From positions 120,108 through 184,107 of the forward strand of contig NZ_JAGWDK010000014.1 in assembly GCF_018398875.1 (NCBI RefSeq): 64,000 nt of DNA, written 5' to 3'. Source of the DNA: Bradyrhizobium sp. sGM-13 (lineage in GTDB: Bacteria > Pseudomonadota > Alphaproteobacteria > Rhizobiales > Xanthobacteraceae). The translations under genes were made by a program, and so were the position numbers. This document shows positions 37,450 through 45,677 of the stretch, piece by piece; position 1 is the stretch's first letter, and each line of letters starts with the position of its first letter. The notes under the pieces are model-generated. The model was not told where the DNA came from and searched no databases. It worked only from the letters and a program-made list of their open reading frames with translations.

Positions 37450-38016
37450 TTAATCCTTTGCGCGTTCGACGTAGGAGCCGTCCTCGGTCATGACCACGAT
37501 CCGTGTTCCCGTTCCAATGTGCGGCGGCACCGAGGTGCGCACGCCGTTGGAGAGAATAGCAGGCTTGTAGGAGGAAGACGCGGTCTGCCCCTTGGTGACC
37601 GGCTCGGTCTCCACAACTTCGAGGGTTGCGCGCTGCGGCAACTGGATGGCGACCGGATTCAGGTCGTGCATCGACAGCTTCACCGTCATGTTTTCCTGCA
37701 GGTAGGGCGCAGCCGAGCCCACGATCTCCTTCGAGACCTGGACCTGGTCATAGGTCTCGGCATTCATGAAGTGGAAGCCGTCGGCATCCTCATAGAGGTA
37801 GTTGAAATTGCGGTCCTCGACGGTGGCCTTCTCAACCTGGTCAGTGGTCTTATAGCGTTCCGAGACCTTCACGCCGTCGCCAATGCGGCGCATTTCGATC
37901 TGGCTGACCGGGGTTCCCTTGCCGGGATGGATGTTTTCGGCCGACAGGACGACATAGAGCTTTCCGTCTTGCTCGATGACGTTGCCCTTGCGAATAGAAC
38001 TGGCGATAACTTTCAA
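37450..38016 (-). CDS. efp: Elongation factor P
   Basis: A 188-aa translation factor that rescues ribosomes stalled at polyproline. It has the KOW-like domain I with the loop HPGKGTP, whose Lys33 is the residue lysylated by EpmA, and two OB domains. The family length points to the TTG at 38016 as start; upstream frame to 38076 would add 20 residues not seen in EF-P. Its modification genes epmA and epmB lie divergently just upstream, so the whole pathway is encoded in one locus. M23 peptidase gene follows on the same strand. Confidence 0.95.
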   Translation of the reverse strand: MKVIASSIRKGNVIEQDGKLYVVLSAENIHPGKGTPVSQIEMRRIGDGVKVSERYKTTDQVEKATVEDRNFNYLYEDADGFHFMNAETYDQVQVSKEIVGSAAPYLQENMTVKLSMHDLNPVAIQLPQRATLEVVETEPVTKGQTASSSYKPAILSNGVRTSVPPHIGTGTRIVVMTEDGSYVERAKD

Positions 38017-38486
38017 AGCTGTTTTCCCGAATTTCTGGCCTTTGGCCAAACCGGACATTTGTGTCCGCAGGGCCAATCAGGCGGTTTCGGGCTGCAACAT
38101 ACTGATTTTGCCCGTCGATGCCAGCGTTTTACGGCCATTCCGGCGAGCTGCTTGAAGCCGCAAAAAGCCGGATTTCGCCGTGTTATATGACGCGTCTGGC
38201 AAGCAATTGAACGATGCGCCGACCGTTGCTGATAGGCTTGAAAGCAATGGTTTAAGCGGTTCGCGAAAACCCGCAGCTTCAGCGGGATGCGGCGATATCG
38301 ATCGGGCGAATGGACAAGGAGAGCGTCTTTCGACATGAAATGACGAAGCTGGAGCTGGATCTTGCCGCTTCCTCCGGCTCGCCATGTCGAACGTAAAGAA
38401 AGTCAAACAATATCAATGGTATTTGCCGATTCCCTGAACGCCTTGATTGGCTCCGCGGATGCCCGGTGGATTCGGAACCGCCTGTG
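38017..38486. other. Divergent intergenic region efp / epmA
   Basis: About 470 bases between divergent efp and epmA. Open frames exist on both strands but none has a good ribosome site or recognisable product. AT-rich patches near 38395-38420 could hold the epmA promoter. No hairpin with a T run was seen. Confidence 0.4.
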
Positions 38487-39539
38487 ATGGTTGATATCGA
38501 CCAGCCCTCGCCTTGGTGGTCGGCCGCGCGGCATGCCGATCGAAAGCCGTTCCTGATGGCGCGTGCCGCGATCACGAGGGCCGTGCGAGGTTGGTTCGAC
38601 GAGCGGGGTTTTACCGAGGTGGAAACCGGCATCCTGCAGGTCTCGCCAGGCAACGAGACGCATCTGCATGCCCCACGCACTGAAGTCATCAGCCACGATG
38701 GCACGCGCGCGACGCGCTATTTGCGAACGTCGCCGGAATTCGCCGCCAAGAAACTGCTCGCCGCCGGCGAAGCCAAAATCTTCGAATTGGCGCGCGTGTT
38801 CCGCGACCGCGAGCGCGGCGATCTGCATCTGCCCGAATTCACGATGTTGGAATGGTATCGTGCCGACGAAGGCTATGATGCCGTTATGGCCGACACCACC
38901 GCCGTGATCGCACATGCGGCGCAGGCGACCGGGATCGGGCAGTTTTCGTTCCGGGGCAGAACGGCCGATCCCTTCGCCGAGCCGGAACTGCTGACGGTGG
39001 CATACGCGTTCGACCGCTTCGCCGGGATCGATCTGTTGGCCACGATCAGCAATGGCGAGGGCGATCGCGCGGCGCTTGCGGCGGCAGCAAGACCGCGGGT
39101 GCGGATCACCGATGACGACACCTGGTCGGATATTTTCAGCAAAGTGCTGGTCGAACACGTCGAACCGAATCTGGGGCAGGGGCGTTTGACTGTCTTGTTC
39201 GAATATCCGGCGCCGGAAGCAGCCCTTGCTCGGGCGAAAGCGTCCGATCCGCGCGTCGCCGAACGTTTTGAGGTCTATGTCTGCGGCGTCGAACTCGCCA
39301 ACGGATTTGGCGAATTGACCGATGCCGGCGAACAGCGCCGCCGTTTCGCCGCTGATATGGACGAGAAGGAGCGGCGCTACGGCGAGCGCTATCCGCTGGA
39401 TGAGGATTTTCTCGCAGCGGTTGCCGCGATGCCGCCGTCGAGCGGCGTCGCGCTCGGTTTCGATCGGCTGGTGATGCTGGCAAGCGGCGCGTTGCGGGTG
39501 GACCAGGTGGTGTGGACGCCACCGGCAGGAGAGACATGA
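38487..39539 (+). CDS. epmA: EF-P lysine ligase (GenX/PoxA)
   Basis: A 350-aa paralogue of class II lysyl-tRNA synthetase lacking the anticodon-binding domain. Motif 2 is FELARVFRDRERGDLHLPEFTMLEW (abbreviated VFRDRERGDLHLPEFTMLEW) and motif 3 is GVALGFDRLVML. It attaches (R)-beta-lysine to EF-P Lys33. The ATG at 38487 fits the family; a GTG at 38466 would add seven residues. Its stop overlaps the epmB start in ATGA. Confidence 0.93.
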   Translation: MVDIDQPSPWWSAARHADRKPFLMARAAITRAVRGWFDERGFTEVETGILQVSPGNETHLHAPRTEVISHDGTRATRYLRTSPEFAAKKLLAAGEAKIFELARVFRDRERGDLHLPEFTMLEWYRADEGYDAVMADTTAVIAHAAQATGIGQFSFRGRTADPFAEPELLTVAYAFDRFAGIDLLATISNGEGDRAALAAAARPRVRITDDDTWSDIFSKVLVEHVEPNLGQGRLTVLFEYPAPEAALARAKASDPRVAERFEVYVCGVELANGFGELTDAGEQRRRFAADMDEKERRYGERYPLDEDFLAAVAAMPPSSGVALGFDRLVMLASGALRVDQVVWTPPAGET

Positions 39540-40627
39540 ACAAGATCGATCCGAAACTTTTGGCAACGCTGCGGCAGCCCGCCGATCTCATCGAGCGGGG
39601 GTTGGCGAAGCCGGCCGATCTCGCCGACCTCGAGCGGGTCGCGGCGCGCTACGCCATCGCGGTGACCCCTGATATTGCGAACCTGATCGACACGGAAAAT
39701 CCTGACGATCCGATCGCGCGGCAATTCATTCCGAGCGCGCGCGAATTGTCGAACGCGCCGGGCGAGAATGCCGACCCGATCGGCGACGACGCGCATTCGC
39801 CGGTCACCGGCATCGTCCATCGCTATCCCGATCGCGTGCTGCTCAAGCTGGTGCATGTCTGCGCGGTGTATTGCCGCTTCTGCTTCCGCCGCGAGATGGT
39901 CGGGCCGGGCAAGGCAACGGCGCTGTCCGAGGCCGCCTATCGCGACGCGCTGGGCTATATCCGCAAGAACAGCGAAATCTGGGAAGTCATCCTGACCGGT
40001 GGCGATCCGCTGATGCTGTCGTCACGGCGGCTGGCTGAGATCATGACGGACCTCGCCGCCATCGATCACGTCAAGATCGTTCGCATCCATACTCGCGTGC
40101 CGGTGGCTGCGCCTGCGCGCATCGATGGCGATGTGATCAGGGCGTTGAAAGTCGAGGGCGCAACGACCTGGATCGCCGTCCACGCCAATCATGCGCGCGA
40201 ATTGTCGGGCGAGGCCCGCGCCGCCTGCGCGCGGCTGGCCGACGCCGGTGTTCCGCTGGTGAGCCAGACGGTGCTGCTTCGCGGCGTCAATGACGATGCC
40301 GCGACGCTGGAAGCGCTGATGCGGGCCTTTGTTGAAAACCGAATCAAGCCCTATTACCTGCATCATGGCGATCTGGCGCCGGGGACCGGCCATCTGCGCA
40401 CCACCATTGCAGAGGGACGGGAACTGATGCGCAAGTTGCGCGGTCGTGTCTCGGGCCTGTGCCAGCCGGATTACGTGCTCGACATTCCCGGCGGCCATGG
40501 AAAGGCGCCGATTGGACCGAATTATTTGTCGCATGCAAGTTCCGGGGAATGTGAACTATCCTCGGAAACGCAGTATCGTATCGTCGACTATTGCGGAGAG
40601 GTTCACCTCTATCCGCCAAAGCCGTGA
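39536..40627 (+). CDS. epmB: EF-P (R)-beta-lysine 2,3-aminomutase
   Basis: A 363-aa radical-SAM enzyme of the KamA family. The cluster motif is C109-X3-C113-X2-C116 (CAVYCRFC), TGGDPL is the SAM-binding GGE-like element, and the PLP lysine lies in DIPGGHGK. It converts lysine to (R)-beta-lysine for EpmA. AGGAGA precedes the ATG at 39536, which overlaps the epmA stop by four bases. Confidence 0.94.
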   Translation: MNKIDPKLLATLRQPADLIERGLAKPADLADLERVAARYAIAVTPDIANLIDTENPDDPIARQFIPSARELSNAPGENADPIGDDAHSPVTGIVHRYPDRVLLKLVHVCAVYCRFCFRREMVGPGKATALSEAAYRDALGYIRKNSEIWEVILTGGDPLMLSSRRLAEIMTDLAAIDHVKIVRIHTRVPVAAPARIDGDVIRALKVEGATTWIAVHANHARELSGEARAACARLADAGVPLVSQTVLLRGVNDDAATLEALMRAFVENRIKPYYLHHGDLAPGTGHLRTTIAEGRELMRKLRGRVSGLCQPDYVLDIPGGHGKAPIGPNYLSHASSGECELSSETQYRIVDYCGEVHLYPPKP

Positions 40628-40634
40628 TCAGGCG

Positions 40635-40847
40635 ATGACGGAACACGGCGAGGAGAAACGGGAGCCGCCGGAAGATGAGGGCCATCGCGGAATCGAAAAC
40701 GCCGTTCTGCTCGGCTTCTTCGTGTTGTTGGTGGCCGCCGGAATCTGGTTGCTCGGCACCATGGCCGATGTACGAAAGGCACAGGACTGCGCTGCCCAGG
40801 GACGGCGAAACTGCGCAACGATCGACGTGCCCGAACGGACACGATAA
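40635..40847 (+). CDS. Small single-helix membrane protein
   Basis: A 70-aa protein. A charged Glu-rich N-terminus (about 22 residues) precedes one membrane helix (AVLLGFFVLLVAAGIWLLG), and the C-terminal half has two Cys residues. The start at 40635 is 7 bases after the epmB stop with a weak AGGCG, so it probably rides on the epm transcript. Function unknown. Confidence 0.6.
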   Translation: MTEHGEEKREPPEDEGHRGIENAVLLGFFVLLVAAGIWLLGTMADVRKAQDCAAQGRRNCATIDVPERTR

Positions 40848-40873
40848 AGGAATCTGAAAGGCGGAGAATCAGG

Positions 40874-41125
40874 ATGCAAAGAACAATCTTGTCAGTCGCG
40901 CTGATGGTCCTGATCGGCATGCCTGCTGCGTTCGCGCAGGGCGGGACGTCGACAATGCCAAAGAGCAACCCGAGTGCCGGAGGCATTCCGGAGGCGCCGA
41001 TCGGACACCGTCAGCCCCGTCGCAGCGATGTGCCCGAAAAGAACCAGCCCGACCCGAACGATCCACTGAGCAAGGAAAACGCCGCGCTCGACCGCAAGAT
41101 CAAAAGCATCTGCCGCGGCTGCTAG
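40874..41125 (+). CDS. Small exported protein with C-terminal CRGC
   Basis: An 83-aa protein. A signal peptide ends AAFAQ; the mature part is short, polar, Pro-rich and ends in KSICRGC, a Cys pair. GGAG precedes the ATG at 40874. No known domain; the Cys pair could bind a metal or form a disulfide. Confidence 0.7.
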   Translation: MQRTILSVALMVLIGMPAAFAQGGTSTMPKSNPSAGGIPEAPIGHRQPRRSDVPEKNQPDPNDPLSKENAALDRKIKSICRGC

Positions 41126-41188
41126 GCAGGGTATTCGCAATATGAAGTCATTCTGCTGGTTCGGGTAGCTGATCGTTCCACAAACTGG

Positions 41189-41216
41189 TCATGCCGGGAC
41201 AAGCCCGGCCATGACG
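41189..41216. repeat. REP-like palindrome (CCGGGACAAGCCCGG core)
   Basis: A near-perfect palindrome GTCATG-CCGGG-ACAAG-CCCGG-CCATGAC between converging genes. This core is a very common intergenic repeat in Bradyrhizobium and Rhodopseudomonas. Confidence 0.8.
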
Positions 41217-41289
41217 GTGCGGAAGCTTCAGCGCTCCCGAGCTCCGCAACGCCATATGCGATTGGCTCCTGCCATCATTCGGCCAGTGG

Positions 41290-42378
41290 CTACGCCGAGC
41301 GCTCCTCCCGGAAACTGCGCGATGGCCCGTTCCGGCGCGTCGCCACGGCATCAGCCAGCATGTTCAGCGCCGACACTGTCGTCTCCCAGTCGATGCAGCC
41401 GTCGGTGATGCTCTGCCCATAGGTGAGCTGTTTGCCCGGCACGACGTCCTGGCGGCCGGCGACCAGATTGCTCTCGATCATGACGCCGGTGATGCGCTGC
41501 TCGCCATCCGATATCTGGCGCGCGATGTCGGCGACCACCAGCGGCTGGTTCTCCGGCTTCTTGTTGCTGTTGGCATGGCTGGTGTCGACCATGATCCGCG
41601 GCGTGACGCCGGCGCGGACAAGCTCGACGCAAGCGGCATCGACGCTTTCCCGGTCGTAGTTCGGCTTGTTGCCGCCGCGCAGGATGATGTGGCAGTCCTC
41701 GTTGCCGGTGGTTGCCGCAATCGCCGAGCGCCCGCCTTTGGTGACGGCCATGAAATGATGGGGATGCGAGGCCGACTTCACCGCATCGGCCGCGATGCGG
41801 ATATTGCCGTCGGTACCGTTCTTGAAGCCAACCGGGCAGGATAGACCGGAAGCGAGCTCGCGATGGATCTGGCTCTCGGTCGTACGCGCCCCGATCGCCG
41901 CCCATGCCATCAGGTCGGCAATGTATTGCGGCGTCGTCATGTCGAGGAATTCGGTCCCGGCCGGCAGGCCGAGATTGTTTACGGCCGATAGCACGTTGCG
42001 GGCGAGCCGCAGGCCCCTGTTGATGTCGAAGGACCCGTCGAGATTGGGGTCGTTGATCAGTCCCTTCCATCCGACCGTGGTGCGCGGCTTCTCGAAATAG
42101 ACACGCATCACGATTTCGAGTCGGTCGGAGAGCTTTTCGCGCAAGGCGGCGAGCCGCTCGGCGTAATCAACGGCCGCGGCGGGATCATGGACCGAGCAGG
42201 GGCCGACGACCACCAGCAGGCGGTCGTCGGTGCCGTGCAGGATGCCGTGGATGGCATTGCGCGCCGCCATCACGACCCGCGTCGCGGTCAAGGTGCGCGG
42301 TATCTCGCCCATCACCTCCTGCGGCGTACTCAGCTCTTTTAGTTCGCTAATTCGAAGGTCGTCGGTGGTGCTCAACAC
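41290..42378 (-). CDS. aroG: 3-deoxy-7-phosphoheptulonate (DAHP) synthase, class I
   Basis: A 362-aa first enzyme of the shikimate pathway, joining phosphoenolpyruvate and erythrose 4-phosphate. Conserved blocks: VVGPCSVHDP (PEP and metal site), RVYFEKPRTTVGWKG, LPAGTEFLD, CPVGFKNGTDGN, ILRGGN and DTSHANSNK. The GTG at 42378 follows CAGGAGCC with a 7-base gap. An aromatic leader peptide and a terminator precede it, so expression is very probably set by aromatic amino-acid supply. Feedback specificity (Phe, Tyr or Trp) cannot be told by eye; the symbol is generic. Confidence 0.94.
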   Translation of the reverse strand: MLSTTDDLRISELKELSTPQEVMGEIPRTLTATRVVMAARNAIHGILHGTDDRLLVVVGPCSVHDPAAAVDYAERLAALREKLSDRLEIVMRVYFEKPRTTVGWKGLINDPNLDGSFDINRGLRLARNVLSAVNNLGLPAGTEFLDMTTPQYIADLMAWAAIGARTTESQIHRELASGLSCPVGFKNGTDGNIRIAADAVKSASHPHHFMAVTKGGRSAIAATTGNEDCHIILRGGNKPNYDRESVDAACVELVRAGVTPRIMVDTSHANSNKKPENQPLVVADIARQISDGEQRITGVMIESNLVAGRQDVVPGKQLTYGQSITDGCIDWETTVSALNMLADAVATRRNGPSRSFREERSA

Positions 42379-42416
42379 GGCTGTGGCTCCTGTTTGAAAG
42401 GAAACCTGCCGGCCAA

Positions 42417-42442
42417 TAAAAAAGCCGCCAGGTTTGGCGGCT
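42417..42442 (-). terminator. Attenuator hairpin upstream of DAHP synthase
   Basis: On the minus strand, AGCCGCCA-AACC-TGGCGGCT is followed by TTTTTATT. It lies between the leader peptide stop and the aroG GTG, 38 bases before the latter. Its left arm can instead pair with a segment inside the leader peptide gene (see 42468-42548). Confidence 0.9.
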
Positions 42443-42467
42443 GTTCGGATTTCTTGGCTTCAATTCG

Positions 42468-42548
42468 TCAGATTGAGCGCGATCCTCCCACCGCCAGCGA
42501 GCTGTCGTAGCTAAAGTACCAAAAGTTGCTGGCGGCGATCATGATCAT
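42468..42548 (-). CDS. Aromatic leader peptide of the DAHP synthase attenuator
   Basis: A 26-codon frame ATG...TGA contains NFWYFSYDSS at codons 8-17: two Phe, one Trp and two Tyr within six codons. Pairing segments: 1, codons 5-7 (42528-42536); 2, codons 17-20 (42491-42498); 3 and 4 are the two arms of the terminator. Segments 1 and 2 pair over 8 bases, and 2 and 3 over 6. A ribosome stalled on the aromatic codons would cover 1, let 2 pair with 3 and prevent termination. The second ATG at 42542 is an equally possible start. Confidence 0.85.
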   Translation of the reverse strand: MIMIAASNFWYFSYDSSLAVGGSRSI

Positions 42549-42600
42549 GGCGGGCTCTATAGCGCACCTGCCGGGTCTTGTCATCCCATAATCGGCGGCA

Positions 42601-43179
42601 TCAGGATTTGCGGGCGGCGAGCGCTATGCCGACCAGTGACGCGCCGCCGAGCACGAGATTGATCCCGGCCAGGAGGCCGATCGCCCATTCCGCCGAACCC
42701 GGCAGGCCGGCGATGATGATGAATGCGATCAGGAGGTCCATCACGCCTGAGATCAACAGCCAGGACCAGCGCTCCGACAATTCGCGGCGGTTGTTCAGTG
42801 CGTACATGATGCTGACGACGCCCTCGGCCAGAAAATACGCGCCGACCACGATAGTGAGCGTGAGGACGCCCTGCGCGGGCCGCGCCAGCAAAATCCCGCC
42901 GGCGAGAACGGCCAGCGCGGCGGAAAACAGCGACCACCAGAAGCCCGGCATCTGGCGCGCCCAGTAAGTGACGAACAGCCCGGCAATGCCGCTGATCAGA
43001 AACATCCAACCGAGGAAGATGGTGACGGCGAGGCTTGCCAGCGGCGGCACGATCATCGCAGCCAGGCCGAGCAGGGCGAGCACGATGCCTTCGAACAGAA
43101 AAGCCTTCCAGTGCGCCTTCACCGCGGCGTTCATTTCGGACTGCAGCTTGCCGATATCAGGGGGAATATCTTGGGTCAT
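42601..43179 (-). CDS. HdeD-family membrane protein (DUF308)
   Basis: A 192-aa protein with six predicted membrane helices in paired repeats, the HdeD layout: FEGIVLALLGLAAMIVPPLASLAVT, given in short as VLALLGLAAMIVPPLASL, and a second GLLAGINLVLGGASLVGIAL. Acid-resistance and stress roles are known for E. coli HdeD. The ATG at 43179 has GGGAG with a 6-base gap. Confidence 0.85.
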   Translation of the reverse strand: MTQDIPPDIGKLQSEMNAAVKAHWKAFLFEGIVLALLGLAAMIVPPLASLAVTIFLGWMFLISGIAGLFVTYWARQMPGFWWSLFSAALAVLAGGILLARPAQGVLTLTIVVGAYFLAEGVVSIMYALNNRRELSERWSWLLISGVMDLLIAFIIIAGLPGSAEWAIGLLAGINLVLGGASLVGIALAARKS

Positions 43180-43290
43180 TGGAAACTCCCGATGCCTGCC
43201 GCGCCGAGTATCCAATATACCCCGTAAGCCGCCTGCGGGTAAAATTGCTGGCTAGCTTTTTTAGCGAGATCAACGACTGAACGATAACGT

Positions 43291-44334
43291 TCAGCCCGGC
43301 TCAGGCGCGGACGAAAATCCGTCCGAGGATGTTCTAATGCGATTGCGGCCAAACACATACACAGCCGACGTGGCCAGCAACAGCGCCAAGCCTATCAAGA
43401 TGGAGGTCATGCCGAGCGGAATGAGAAGTAACGAAGCATTGCGCTCCGGACTGACGAACCAGTGATGAAGCGAGGTCAGGACGAAAGCCGCGCCGGCGAA
43501 GCCCGCGCCGCTGCCCACGAGCAGCAGGGCCCACATCCGCCGCAACTGGCTCAGCCGCTCACGCGCGATCTCGGTGCGCGGCGCATGATGGCGGCCGACG
43601 CGCCGTACCAGCCGTATGGCAAACCCGATCGAACTGAAGCCGATGAGCAGGCTTGCCGCCCCCAGCAGCATTCGCACGTTGGGACCGAGATCTGGGTGTT
43701 TCTGCAGCGTCAGCAGTGGAAAATCGAATGCCGCATGCAGCGCGACCGGCGCGAACAGCGCCAGCACCCAGCTCGAGATCCGCGCCCAGTCGCGATGATG
43801 GCGATGCGCGCCGAGCGCGGTGCCGGCGCGCGCGATCGCGATATAGGCGCCTGCGATGATGCCGAGTGCGCCATGAAACGGCACCGTCAACACGCTTCGC
43901 AAAGCGGCCAGCGACCGCCACATGTCGGCGTGCTGCACGAGATAGGCGAGGTTTTCGTAGGCCGCGAAGCCGAGGCCTGCGGCCGCACCGTAGACCACCG
44001 TATCCATTGGGTCTGCAAACGCACGGCGGCGCACCGGCAATGACACTAGAATGATCACGAGGACCTTCACGATCTCTTCGGGCGCGGCGACCCCGAATAT
44101 CGAACGCAGGCCTTGCGTCATCCAGGGGTTTCCAGGCACCGCAAGGATCGCGGCAAACGGAGCGCGCGCAACGCCCAGCAGAGAAATGCTGGCGGCCCCG
44201 AGTACGAAAGCGAGCCACACCCGCGCCGGCGGGCCGGGGCGCTCGTCCGCGGCAATGACGAGCCAGAGGATCAGCAACGCCGGCGCGATGGCGGCAACGC
44301 CGATCGATGTAGGGAGGGCCTGCAGCAGCAACAT
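43291..44334 (-). CDS. PrsW-like intramembrane metalloprotease
   Basis: A 347-aa multi-spanning membrane protein. PrsW signature residues are present: APEEIVKV (EExxK), GLGFAAYENLAYL (ENxxY), VPFHGALGIIAG and LHAAFDFP, which supply Glu and His ligands within membrane segments. Family members cleave anti-sigma factors in Bacillus; whether this one does is not known. The C-terminal third (about 230-345) carries three more helices of unknown role. Confidence 0.8.
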   Translation of the reverse strand: MLLLQALPTSIGVAAIAPALLILWLVIAADERPGPPARVWLAFVLGAASISLLGVARAPFAAILAVPGNPWMTQGLRSIFGVAAPEEIVKVLVIILVSLPVRRRAFADPMDTVVYGAAAGLGFAAYENLAYLVQHADMWRSLAALRSVLTVPFHGALGIIAGAYIAIARAGTALGAHRHHRDWARISSWVLALFAPVALHAAFDFPLLTLQKHPDLGPNVRMLLGAASLLIGFSSIGFAIRLVRRVGRHHAPRTEIARERLSQLRRMWALLLVGSGAGFAGAAFVLTSLHHWFVSPERNASLLLIPLGMTSILIGLALLLATSAVYVFGRNRIRTSSDGFSSAPEPG

Positions 44335-44444
44335 CTGGGGAGCTTTTACCTCGTGCGAGCGTAAATGGCCGCAAACTCAGCCGTTTGCAAGAAAGTCAGA
44401 CGCGACTCCTTGTCACCAAGGAACCCGGCCGAATCCGGCGCCGC

Positions 44445-45659
44445 TTAGGCTGTGGTCCGTTTGCCGATCTTGCCCTGCACCACCAGCAATCCCGCCAGCG
44501 CGATCAGCGCGAAGCCGGCGCCGGCCAGGAACGTGCCCTGCGGCCCTGCGATATCCCAGAGTGCGCCGGCAATGACGCTGGCCGCGAGCATCGCTACGCC
44601 GCCAAGCAGGTTGAAGAATCCGTAAGCCGTGCCGCGCAACTCGGCCGGCGCGGTATCCGCAACGAGCGCGGCCAGCAGTCCCTGCGTCAGTCCCATGTGG
44701 AGGCCCCAGAGAATGACGCCCAGCGCAACACCGCTCACCGACGGCAACAAGGCCAACGCGATGTCGGCGGCAACCAGCACCAGCATGCCGCTCGCCAGCA
44801 CGGCCGTGCGGCTCATGCGATCCGAGATGACGCCGGCGGGGTAGGCTGCGAGGGCATACACGATATTCATGGCTACCAGCACGGCCGGGACGAGCGCGAT
44901 CGGCACTCCAACATTCTGAGCGCGGAGAACGAGGAAGGCCTCGCTGAAGCGCGCCAGCGTAAACACGCTCGCGACCGCCACCACCCACCAATAAGCCGGC
45001 CCCAGGTTTTTGATCTCGGCCAGGCTGATCGGATTGCGCACCGTGCGCAGCGCCCGCGGCCGCTCCGGCTCACGCACGGCGAAGACGATCAGCGCCAGCG
45101 CCAGGAAGGCAGGAATTACGGCAACCCAGAACACCGCCTTGAAGTTGTCCGATGTCGACCACATCAGGGTGATGGCGAGCAGGGGGCCGACGAAGGCGCC
45201 GACCGTGTCGAGCGATTGGCGCAGCCCGAAGCTCGCGCCGCGCAGATCAGCCGGCGAGAGATCGGCCACCAGCGCATCACGCGGGGCGCCGCGAATGCCT
45301 TTGCCGATCCGGTCGACGAAACGCGCGGCCACCAGCCAGCCGACGGTTGGCGCCAGCGGAAACACCGGCTTGGTGAAGGCCGCGAGACCGTAACCGATGG
45401 CAGCTAACCATTTGCGTTTGCCGAGCCAGTCCGACAGCGCACCGGAGAAGATTTTTGTGATGGAGGCGGTCGCCTCGGCGATGCCTTCGATGACGCCGAC
45501 CGTCACCATCGATGCGCCGAGGACCGAGACCAGGTAGATCGGCAGCAGGGCGTGGATCATCTCCGACGAGATGTCCATCAGCATCGAGACGAAGCCCAGC
45601 ACCCATACGCTGGCCGGAATGTCCCTGATCGAATAGGCCGGCCTGGTTTCAGCAACCAT
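44445..45659 (-). CDS. MFS transporter
   Basis: A 404-aa major-facilitator protein with 12 hydrophobic segments. The loop 2-3 motif is GALSDWLGKRKWLAAIGYGL (G-x3-D-x2-GxR/K). It lies 18 bases after the M20 amidohydrolase gene on the same strand, so the two are likely one operon; it might export or import the amidohydrolase substrate or product. The start at 45659 gives MVAETRPAYSIRDIP, typical of a cytoplasmic N-terminus. Confidence 0.87.
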   Translation of the reverse strand: MVAETRPAYSIRDIPASVWVLGFVSMLMDISSEMIHALLPIYLVSVLGASMVTVGVIEGIAEATASITKIFSGALSDWLGKRKWLAAIGYGLAAFTKPVFPLAPTVGWLVAARFVDRIGKGIRGAPRDALVADLSPADLRGASFGLRQSLDTVGAFVGPLLAITLMWSTSDNFKAVFWVAVIPAFLALALIVFAVREPERPRALRTVRNPISLAEIKNLGPAYWWVVAVASVFTLARFSEAFLVLRAQNVGVPIALVPAVLVAMNIVYALAAYPAGVISDRMSRTAVLASGMLVLVAADIALALLPSVSGVALGVILWGLHMGLTQGLLAALVADTAPAELRGTAYGFFNLLGGVAMLAASVIAGALWDIAGPQGTFLAGAGFALIALAGLLVVQGKIGKRTTA

Positions 45660-45677
45660 GTCGCATCTCGCGTCGCC

